Both the position numbers and the translations under genes were made by a program. This document shows positions 6,923 through 12,603 of a DNA stretch of 12,603 nucleotides, in pieces. The notes beneath the pieces are model-generated. The model had not been told where the DNA came from and did no database searches. It was given only the letters and a program-made list of their open reading frames with translations. The stretch is from contig JAGVEP010000385.1 of NCBI GenBank assembly GCA_020058145.1, positions 1-12,603 on the forward strand, in the 5' to 3' direction. Source of the DNA: Phycisphaerae bacterium. GTDB lineage: Bacteria > Planctomycetota > Phycisphaerae > UBA1845 > Fen-1342. Numbering within the stretch: position 1 is the first letter of the stretch; every line of letters begins with the position of its first letter.

Positions 6923-9000
6923 ACCAAGCGGCGGACGGAATCTCGGCCCCTGAAGGACGCCCAACGGGGCGCCGCCTGCGCTGCGCTGCGTCGGCCCAAG
7001 TGCTGGTCCTGGCCTGGCTGGCCGGAGCAGCGCAGCCGGCAGCCGCGCAGACACCAGCGGCACAGCCAGATCAGGTCCGGGCGCTGCGGCTCCAGGAAGT
7101 ACATGGCTACCTCGAGTTTATGTCGCGGCTGCGCGACGAGGAACAGAAGTCGAAGGTGGGCGGCGGGACTACGCACTGGAACGAGCGCATTTTCCAGGAA
7201 AGTCTGCGCCTGGACACGGAAGGGTCGCTTTACCATCCCAACCTGATGGAGTTCACGCTCGGGGGCCTGTTTGGCTTGCGCCAACACAGCTTCCGCGAGG
7301 CGCTGCCCGACGCTACCACCAGCGGCAACGAAAACGGCTTCCTGTTGGGCTACGATTTCACCGCCAACTTCTTCAAGCGCAAGCCGTACCCGGGCTCGGT
7401 CTTTGCCCGGCGCTACCAGGCGCTCGAACCGCGTCTGTTTCAATCGAGTGTCGAGACCACCACCAACAGCTACGGCGCGAACTGGCAATATCTCAGCGAC
7501 AAAATGCCCACCCGTCTGCAGCTCGAGTACACGGACGTTCAGCTCCGTCCGCTGGCGGAGACGGCCGACGACTCCAGCCGCAAGAACCTGAACCTGCGGT
7601 TCGATACCGCCTACAAATTCTCGCAGTACAACGTCCTGTCGCTGCTCTACGAGCACCTGGGCATCGACGAACAGACCATGACCGCCGAGCCGACGCGCGT
7701 GAAGTACGACTCGGACGAACTGACGCTGGCGCACCGGCTGGACTTCGGGCGCCGGCACGAACACCGGCTGGACTCCGAGTTCAATCTGTTCGGCCAGCGC
7801 GGCTCCCTCGACATGGAGCGCCTCCGCTGGCGCGAGAAGCTCCGGCTGAAGCACAGCGAGGCGCTACGCTCCTGGTATGAGTTCGAGGGGTTGTCGCAAA
7901 CCCGCGGCAGCCTGGCGGGTCTACCGTCGATTCGGGAGCGCTCGTACCGTTTCGCCGGCGGAGTCGAGCAGCGGCTATTCGAGAGCCTGGTGTCGCAAGT
8001 GAGCGGCTGGGGACAGCTCCAGGAATTCGAATCCGGCGCTAACATCGACCGCTACGGCGGCGAGGTGCGGTTCGACTATTCCAAGAAGAACCCGTTCGGC
8101 GTGCTCCGGGCGAACTACGGTGCGCGAATCGAGCGCGAGAACCGTCAGGGCAAGCAGATGCGGGCCGAGATTCGCGACGAGCGCCAGACGTTTCGCGATC
8201 CGGAGCCGGTCGTGCTCGCCAATCCGGGCATCGAGACCGGTTCGATCGTCATCACCGCGCTGGATGGCGTCACGTTCCACCAAGTCGACCGTGACTACCG
8301 GCTGCGCACCCTGGGCAACACCGTCGAGATCGAGCGGGTTCCCACCGGGCGAATCGCCGATGGACAGACCGTGCTGATCGACTATATCTACCGCCTGGGC
8401 GGATCGTTCGAGCTCGACACGGTCAGTCAGAATTTCGGGGTCCGCCAGGACTTCTCTTTCGGCTTGTCGCCGTACTACCGCTTGCGGTGGCAGGACCAGT
8501 CGATCGCGCCGCGTACCGACAGCGGGTTTGTACCGGACGACATCACGGCGCATATCATCGGCGCCGAGTATCGCCGCGGGCTGTTCGACTGCGGAGCCGA
8601 ATACGAGGACCACTTTTCGACTGTCAATCCCTTCAAAGCCGCGCGCCTGCGCGCCGGGTACACGTACCGTTTCAAGTTCGCTGCCACGGCTGCGCTGCGG
8701 GCGGCCTGGACCGACATGTCGTACGGCCCGCCACAAGACCGGGACACGCAGTTTTTCACGGTCGAAGGCCGCTACCGGCAAACGATCACCCGGAACTTCA
8801 CGGCCGAGGGTGCGGCGCTCTACCGCAACCAAAGGGATACACTGACCGGCCCGCAGAACGGGCTCGATCTGAGCTTCGCGCTGGAGTGGCTCGTCCGCCA
8901 GATGGAGATCAGAGTCACAGGCGAGATGAAGCAGTTTGACGACGATTTTGCCAAGAATCGCTCATCCGGCCTGTACTTTCAGATCAGACGGAGGTTTTGA
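6919..9000 (+). CDS. Large outer-membrane beta-barrel protein, candidate electron-conduit porin
   Basis: This protein of about 693 residues probably starts at TTG 6919, which overlaps the previous stop in TTGA. GTG 6856 or 6865 would also fit the frame but overlap the pentaheme gene by about 60 bases. A signal peptide ends near AQPAAA (about residue 43). The rest is dominated by alternating polar and hydrophobic strands with aromatic girdles and charged turns (for example MEFTLGGLFGLRQHSF, RLQLEYTDVQLRP, LSLLYEHLGI) and ends LYFQIRRRF, the C-terminal Phe typical of outer-membrane barrels. Residues about 404-490 break the pattern and look like a small soluble beta domain. There is one Cys in the mature chain (558) and no heme motif. 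Flanked by multiheme cytochromes and NHL lipoproteins, it fits the barrel of a porin-cytochrome complex. That function is inferred from context; the barrel class is well supported. Confidence 0.85.
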   Translation: MNQAADGISAPEGRPTGRRLRCAASAQVLVLAWLAGAAQPAAAQTPAAQPDQVRALRLQEVHGYLEFMSRLRDEEQKSKVGGGTTHWNERIFQESLRLDTEGSLYHPNLMEFTLGGLFGLRQHSFREALPDATTSGNENGFLLGYDFTANFFKRKPYPGSVFARRYQALEPRLFQSSVETTTNSYGANWQYLSDKMPTRLQLEYTDVQLRPLAETADDSSRKNLNLRFDTAYKFSQYNVLSLLYEHLGIDEQTMTAEPTRVKYDSDELTLAHRLDFGRRHEHRLDSEFNLFGQRGSLDMERLRWREKLRLKHSEALRSWYEFEGLSQTRGSLAGLPSIRERSYRFAGGVEQRLFESLVSQVSGWGQLQEFESGANIDRYGGEVRFDYSKKNPFGVLRANYGARIERENRQGKQMRAEIRDERQTFRDPEPVVLANPGIETGSIVITALDGVTFHQVDRDYRLRTLGNTVEIERVPTGRIADGQTVLIDYIYRLGGSFELDTVSQNFGVRQDFSFGLSPYYRLRWQDQSIAPRTDSGFVPDDITAHIIGAEYRRGLFDCGAEYEDHFSTVNPFKAARLRAGYTYRFKFAATAALRAAWTDMSYGPPQDRDTQFFTVEGRYRQTITRNFTAEGAALYRNQRDTLTGPQNGLDLSFALEWLVRQMEIRVTGEMKQFDDDFAKNRSSGLYFQIRRRF
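8990..8994 (+). promoter_or_regulatory. Shine-Dalgarno inside the barrel gene for the second NHL gene
   Basis: GGAGG lies six bases before GTG 9001, within the last codons of the barrel gene, whose TGA (8998-9000) directly abuts that GTG. This supports GTG 9001 as start and implies coupled translation. Confidence 0.75.
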
Positions 9001-10143
9001 GTGCGACCGCCGTACCGCTTGCTCGTAGCTGGTCTCACGCCGCTAGTGCGTGAATCCTTTCTCGCACCGCTAGTGCGTGAATCCTTTCTCGCACTGCTGG
9101 TCACTCTCGGCGGGTGCAGCCAGGCGCAGAGGCCCGTTTTTCCGGAACCGAGCCCGCCGATCGTATGGCCGCCGGCTCCGGCCAGCGCCCGGATTCGGTA
9201 CGTGGGTCAACTGCGGTCGTCGGACGATCTCCATCCGCCAGCGAAGCCGCTGGAGGCACTCGGCAGTCTTCTGCTGGGCGCGAAAAAACCCGCGCGACTA
9301 TACGGTCCGCGGGCCGTCCTCGCCCTGCCGGACGGTTCCGCGGTCTGGATCGCGGACCCCGGCGGCCGCTGCCTGCATCGCTTCGACCTGCTTCGCCGCA
9401 CATACAACAAAGTCACGCGCGTCGCCGGCGTGCCGCTGCTGAGTCCGGTGGGTTTGTGTCAGGGGCCGGACGACTCGATCTACGCATGTGACTCGGAACA
9501 GGTGGCCATTTACCGGCTCGCTGCGGCCGACGGCCGACTGTTGCAGGAATTGCCGCTGTCCGAAGACGTGCGCCGGCCCGTGGCCCTCCAGTATCGGCAG
9601 ACGACGGACGAACTGTTCGTGGTGGATGTGGCCGCACACAACCTCAAGGTCTTGTCGCGCGATGGCCGGCTACAGCGGACCATTGGCCAGCGCGGCGACG
9701 GGCCGGGTGAGTTCAACTTCCCGTGTGATCTGGCCGTAGATCGGGATTTGCTCTGGATTGCAGATACGGGCAACCACCGGATTCAGGGGCTGACCTTTGC
9801 GGGTGCGGCGCGCGTCACCTTCGGCCGCGCGGGCGATACGCCGGGAGCTCTCGCGCTGCCGAAGAGTATAGCGGTGGACAGCGACGGGCATTTATACGTC
9901 GTGGATGGGCGGTTTGAGAACGTGCAGATTTTCGACCGGACCGGGCAACTGCTGCTGGTATTCGGCCAGGAGGGAACCGGCCCCGGCGAATTCTGGCTGC
10001 CCGGCGGGATCTGCATCGACGCCGCCGACCGGATTTGGGTCTGCGACTCGTTCAATGGCCGGATACAGGTGCTCGATTATCTCAAGACCTGCGGCCAGGC
10101 ACCGCCACAGAACACGACGACGTCCCCAACCGCGCCGGAGTAG
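9001..10143 (+). CDS. NHL-repeat beta-propeller lipoprotein (second of two)
   Basis: This 380-residue lipoprotein starts at GTG 9001, directly after the barrel stop. The signal region ends in lipobox TLGGC (Cys39) and contains a perfect tandem duplication of nine residues (PLVRESFLA, 14-22 and 23-31), which puts Arg-Glu pairs in the usually hydrophobic core. GTG codons at 9046 and 9073 inside the repeats could be alternative starts; 9073 would give a compact signal peptide but has no ribosome site. The mature part has a WPPAP motif (56-60) and then a roughly six-bladed propeller, with clear NHL units at 232-265 (GDGPGEFNFPCDLAVD), 278-312 (LPKSIAVDSDGHLYVVD) and 325-359 (GTGPGEFWLPGG). It is a paralogue of the NHL protein at 5098. 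Its place between the barrel and the dodecaheme gene suggests a scaffold or docking role on the outer membrane, which is inference. Confidence 0.9.
   Translation: MRPPYRLLVAGLTPLVRESFLAPLVRESFLALLVTLGGCSQAQRPVFPEPSPPIVWPPAPASARIRYVGQLRSSDDLHPPAKPLEALGSLLLGAKKPARLYGPRAVLALPDGSAVWIADPGGRCLHRFDLLRRTYNKVTRVAGVPLLSPVGLCQGPDDSIYACDSEQVAIYRLAAADGRLLQELPLSEDVRRPVALQYRQTTDELFVVDVAAHNLKVLSRDGRLQRTIGQRGDGPGEFNFPCDLAVDRDLLWIADTGNHRIQGLTFAGAARVTFGRAGDTPGALALPKSIAVDSDGHLYVVDGRFENVQIFDRTGQLLLVFGQEGTGPGEFWLPGGICIDAADRIWVCDSFNGRIQVLDYLKTCGQAPPQNTTTSPTAPE
9040..9093 (+). repeat. Perfect 27-bp tandem duplication in a signal-peptide region
   Basis: Bases 9040-9066 and 9067-9093 are identical, and the next nine bases keep 7 of 9 matches to the start of the unit. 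Each unit encodes PLVRESFLA in frame and carries a GTG codon (9046 and 9073). The identity at every codon position points to a recent slippage or duplication. Confidence 0.95.
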
Positions 10144-10161
10144 ACCGCAGCGCGGCTGCGC

Positions 10162-10167
10162 AAGGAG
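10162..10167 (+). promoter_or_regulatory. Shine-Dalgarno of the dodecaheme cytochrome gene
   Basis: AAGGAG sits nine bases before ATG 10177 in the 33-base gap after the second NHL gene and fixes the start. I see no separate promoter in this gap. Confidence 0.7.
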
Positions 10168-10176
10168 AACCGGACC

Positions 10177-11895
10177 ATGAAGAGTTCTTGTACCCCCCGC
10201 GGCGCGCTGGCAGCAGCTGTCGCGCTCGTGGGCCTAGCGGCGGCGGCGGGCCAGGAGCGTGTCTTCGACACGATGCACAACCTCTCGATTGGCGGGCCCG
10301 GCACGCTTCGGGCACAGTCGGAGCAGCAGGTCTGCATCTTCTGCCACGCCCCGCACCATGCCAGTGGTGTCCGGCCGTTGTGGAATCATGAGTTTTCCGT
10401 CTCGAGCTACGCGATCTACGAGTCATCGACGCTCAACGCGCAGCCCGGTCAGCCAACGGGAGCCAGCAAGCTCTGCCTCAGTTGCCACGATGGCACCATC
10501 GCCCTCGGCAGTGTGCTCAGCCGTAGCGACCACATCCGCATGGTCGGCGGCGACTTTCTGCCGGCGGGCCTGACGAATCTGGGGACCGACCTCTCGGACG
10601 ATCACCCGGTGAGTTTCGCCTACACGCCCGGGCTGGCGATGACGGACGGCCAACTGGCCAATCCGGTCGCCCTACCCCCCGATATTCGGCTCGACTCCGC
10701 CAGCCAGTTGCAGTGTACGTCATGCCACGACGCCCATCGCAACGTGCACGGGGCTTTCCTGACGCGCTCGAATGAGTACGGAGCGCTGTGTACGGCCTGC
10801 CACCAGATGCGCGGTTGGACTACGTGCTCCCATACGAACTCTAATGCCTCCGTCGCGAACGTACCCGACGTAACCTGGCCTTATGACACCGTCGCGCAGA
10901 ATGCCTGTCGGAGCTGCCACCGGCCCCACACGGCCGGCGGGCACGCGCGGCTGCTCATCTTCGACGCGGAGGAACGCAATTGCCTGGACTGCCACGATGG
11001 CCGCGTGGCCCACTACAACATCCAGTCCGAAATCGACAAGTCGGCGGCTCACGACCCGCGGAGCTACCAGAGCGTACACGACCCGGCGGAACCGGCGGCG
11101 ATCACACAGCACCACGTCGAATGCGCGGACTGCCACAACCCGCACGCTGCCGCGGCCCCGTCCATGCAGCCGGGTTACATCCCGCTGGGGGCCACCCTGC
11201 AGAAGCTGCGCGGTATCAGCTACGCCGGTGCCCCCCAGGATGAAGCCCATAACGAATACGAGGTGTGTTTCCGCTGCCACGGCGACACCGCGGTGCCCGT
11301 CTCAGGCCGTATCAGCCGACTGTTCGACGTACCGAATCTGCGACTACGATTCAGCCCGAGCAATGCGAGCTATCACCCGGTCGTCACGGCGGTCACCCAG
11401 TTGGATACCGTCAGCCTGATTCCCGGCCTGCCGCACGGATCGCTCCTACGCTGCACTGACTGTCACAACAACGACCAGACGCGGCGGACCGGCGGCAGCG
11501 GGCCCGACGGGCCGCACGGGTCCGTCAACGCCTTCCTGCTCGAACGGAACTACACTGTCACAGACAACCTAGCCGAGTCCGAATTCGAGTACGCGCTCTG
11601 CTACCGCTGTCACCTGCGCAGCAGTATCCTCGGAAACCAGAGCTTCTCCGAGCACCGCAAACACATCGTCGAGGAGCGCGCTCCATGCTCCGCCTGCCAC
11701 GACCCGCACGGTGTCAGCCTCGTCGGCGGCGGTAGCTCGGACCGCACGCACCTGATCAACTTCGATGTCCGAATCGTGCGTCCCGACCCGCAGACCGGGC
11801 TCCTTAACTTCCGTGATCTTGGGCGATTCCGCGGAAGCTGCACACTGATCTGCCATGGTGAAACTCATCGCGATGAAGCCTATCCGGAACACTGA
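10177..11895 (+). CDS. Secreted dodecaheme c-type cytochrome
   Basis: This 572-residue protein has a signal peptide (about 1-25, ending AAAAG) and no lipobox. Eleven CXXCH sites begin at residues 53, 100, 180, 205, 244, 269, 316, 364, 426, 475 and 504, and a twelfth site has the form CX3CH (CTLICH, 555-560). Many are followed by PH or DG (CHAPH, CHDGT, CHNPH, CHDPHG), the doubled-CXXCH style. Residues 28-210 share ordered landmarks with the tetraheme protein at 4301 (MHNL, LWNH, SKLCLSCHDG, LGTDLSDDHPV, CTSCHDAH), so the protein looks like that module extended by eight more hemes. An extra Cys (217) is not in a heme motif. It has the most hemes in the cluster and no membrane anchor, so it is the best candidate for the extracellular end of the conduit, possibly held by the NHL lipoproteins. 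Location and partners are inferred. Confidence 0.93.
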   Translation: MKSSCTPRGALAAAVALVGLAAAAGQERVFDTMHNLSIGGPGTLRAQSEQQVCIFCHAPHHASGVRPLWNHEFSVSSYAIYESSTLNAQPGQPTGASKLCLSCHDGTIALGSVLSRSDHIRMVGGDFLPAGLTNLGTDLSDDHPVSFAYTPGLAMTDGQLANPVALPPDIRLDSASQLQCTSCHDAHRNVHGAFLTRSNEYGALCTACHQMRGWTTCSHTNSNASVANVPDVTWPYDTVAQNACRSCHRPHTAGGHARLLIFDAEERNCLDCHDGRVAHYNIQSEIDKSAAHDPRSYQSVHDPAEPAAITQHHVECADCHNPHAAAAPSMQPGYIPLGATLQKLRGISYAGAPQDEAHNEYEVCFRCHGDTAVPVSGRISRLFDVPNLRLRFSPSNASYHPVVTAVTQLDTVSLIPGLPHGSLLRCTDCHNNDQTRRTGGSGPDGPHGSVNAFLLERNYTVTDNLAESEFEYALCYRCHLRSSILGNQSFSEHRKHIVEERAPCSACHDPHGVSLVGGGSSDRTHLINFDVRIVRPDPQTGLLNFRDLGRFRGSCTLICHGETHRDEAYPEH

Positions 11896-12194
11896 ATCCC
11901 GGGCGGACGTGCGCTGTTTGGACACGCGACGGCGTCCGGAAGCCCTCCCGGATGCAAGAACATGATTCCCATAACCGGGAATTATGTACTGCCGATCGGA
12001 GACCTTGTCGCGGCCGCGACGCGGTCTGCCTGGACGCGATCCGAAAACTTGCACCGGCCTGGACGGCTTTGGAACGCAGCTTGCGGATGGGGAGCATCGG
12101 CTTCCAGCCGGTGCGCACCGGCGAGACGCCGATGCTCCCCGTCATTTCAGCGTTGACGGACCACTAGCACCCCTGGTGCGCCACAGACGTGAAA
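11896..12194 (+). other. Intergenic region between dodecaheme and ResB genes
   Basis: I find no supported gene here. Small hairpins lie at 11965-11982 (ATTCCC/GGGAAT) and 12167-12179 (GCACC-CCT-GGTGC), neither with a T-run, so no clear terminator is visible. The main content is the REP-like palindrome listed next. Whether the ResB gene is transcribed from upstream or from its own promoter cannot be decided by eye. Confidence 0.6.
12086..12143. repeat. REP-like nested palindromic intergenic element
   Basis: A 16-bp outer stem (12086-12101 with 12128-12143, one T-G mismatch that becomes a wobble) encloses a perfect 16-base palindrome GCCGGTGCGCACCGGC (12107-12122), separated by five bases on each side. 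Read as protein it gives SIGFQPVRTGETPMLP, and SIGVSPVRTGWKPMLP on the other strand, strings I recall from spurious proteins made of dispersed repeats in planctomycete-like genomes. Only one copy lies in this window, so dispersal is not shown here. Confidence 0.7.
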
Positions 12195-12603
12195 ATGCTC
12201 AAGTCGATCCTGCGAAACATCGGTTCCATGTGGCTGGCGGCGGTGCTGCTCCTGCTGCTGCTCGTCGCCATGGCCTACGCCACCATCTTCGAGTCGTTGC
12301 GCGGCACCGAGCGGGCTTTGGACGTCTACTACCGCGGCTGGTGGTTCCAGGGGCTCTGGGGACTGATTGTACTCAATGCACTTGCGGCCCTGCTGTCGCG
12401 ACTGCCGCTCTCCAGGCACCAACTTGGCTTTGTCATTACCCACACCGGGCTGCTGATCACGCTCGCCGGCACGCTGGTCACACGCCAGTTCGGCGTGGAG
12501 GGACAGGTCGGGTTGGCGGAAGGGCAAAGCAGCGACGAGTTCTACCTGCCCGGGCGCGAGGCCCTCGTGCTGCGCGGCGGCCGTGACCCGCGGTCGGCCG
12601 TGC
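12195..12603 (+). CDS. resB: ResB-type cytochrome c biogenesis protein, 3' end beyond window
   Basis: The visible 136 residues start at ATG 12195 (GTG 12189, two codons earlier, is also possible; neither has a clear ribosome site) and run open off the right edge. Three membrane segments are seen at about 12-32, 51-69 and 77-95. The string GFVITHTGLLITLAGTLVT followed by FGVEGQVGLAEGQSS matches, from memory, the start of ResB/Ccs1 proteins of planctomycete type, where a membrane bundle leads into a large extracytoplasmic domain. ResB works with CcsA (ResC) in System II to deliver heme to CXXCH apocytochromes outside the membrane. Its position after genes for 21 candidate heme sites fits a dedicated maturation factor. 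Whether it is fused to CcsA or followed by a separate ccsA gene lies outside the window. Confidence 0.85.
   Translation, partial: MLKSILRNIGSMWLAAVLLLLLLVAMAYATIFESLRGTERALDVYYRGWWFQGLWGLIVLNALAALLSRLPLSRHQLGFVITHTGLLITLAGTLVTRQFGVEGQVGLAEGQSSDEFYLPGREALVLRGGRDPRSAV

Noticed and set aside
10825..10830. Extra cysteine TTCSH in the dodecaheme protein as a possible thirteenth heme site
   Set aside because: There is no second Cys at heme-motif spacing before the His (residues 215-219), so it is not a CXXCH-type site.
4111..12168. Ten-base match GCTAGTGGTC (4111-4120) with its reverse complement at 12159-12168
   Set aside because: Matches of this length are expected by chance many times in a window of this size, and the flanks do not extend the similarity convincingly.
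1..12603. CRISPR array, tRNA or rRNA genes, insertion sequences or prophage genes
   Set aside because: No spaced direct repeats, RNA-gene signatures, transposase or integrase motifs were found on either strand; the only clear repeats are the 27-bp duplication and the REP-like palindrome.

Overview
The window is high-GC, gene-dense bacterial DNA with every recognisable gene on the + strand. It looks like an environmental, probably planctomycete-like bacterium. This rests on the ResB style of cytochrome-c maturation, a palindromic intergenic element whose accidental translation (FQPVRTGETPMLP) I recall from planctomycete-type genomes, and the general protein style. The taxonomic call is inference; a deltaproteobacterium-like or other deep lineage is possible.

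Region 1 (1-3906) is a tight three-gene unit. It holds a membrane histidine kinase with a cysteine-rich sensor module, an NtrC-type sigma-54 response regulator 5 bases downstream, and a secreted protein built of three weak repeats that resemble the extracytoplasmic part of ResB-like proteins.

Region 2 (3907-4300) is a 394-base regulatory gap. It contains a good sigma-54 (-24/-12) promoter candidate at 4159-4174, a foldable leader at 4199-4266 with two mutually exclusive stems, and a strong Shine-Dalgarno before the first cytochrome gene.

Region 3 (4301-11895) is the core of the window. In order it encodes a tetraheme cytochrome, an NHL-propeller lipoprotein, a pentaheme lipoprotein cytochrome, a large outer-membrane beta-barrel, a second NHL-propeller lipoprotein and a dodecaheme cytochrome (11 CXXCH plus one CX3CH). 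Together they offer 21 candidate heme sites beside one barrel. The set has the parts of a porin-cytochrome conduit that carries electrons across the outer membrane. The two NHL propellers recall the NHL proteins near extracellular cytochrome genes in Geobacter-like bacteria. A 17-bp hairpin after the first gene could let the tetraheme protein be made in excess.

Region 4 (11896-12603) holds a REP-like palindrome and the start of a ResB-type cytochrome-c maturation gene that runs off the right edge. The working model is that the kinase senses a redox or metal signal, the regulator fires the sigma-54 promoter, and the cluster makes an electron conduit together with machinery to mature its hemes. 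I know of no published system with exactly this composition, but I could not search.
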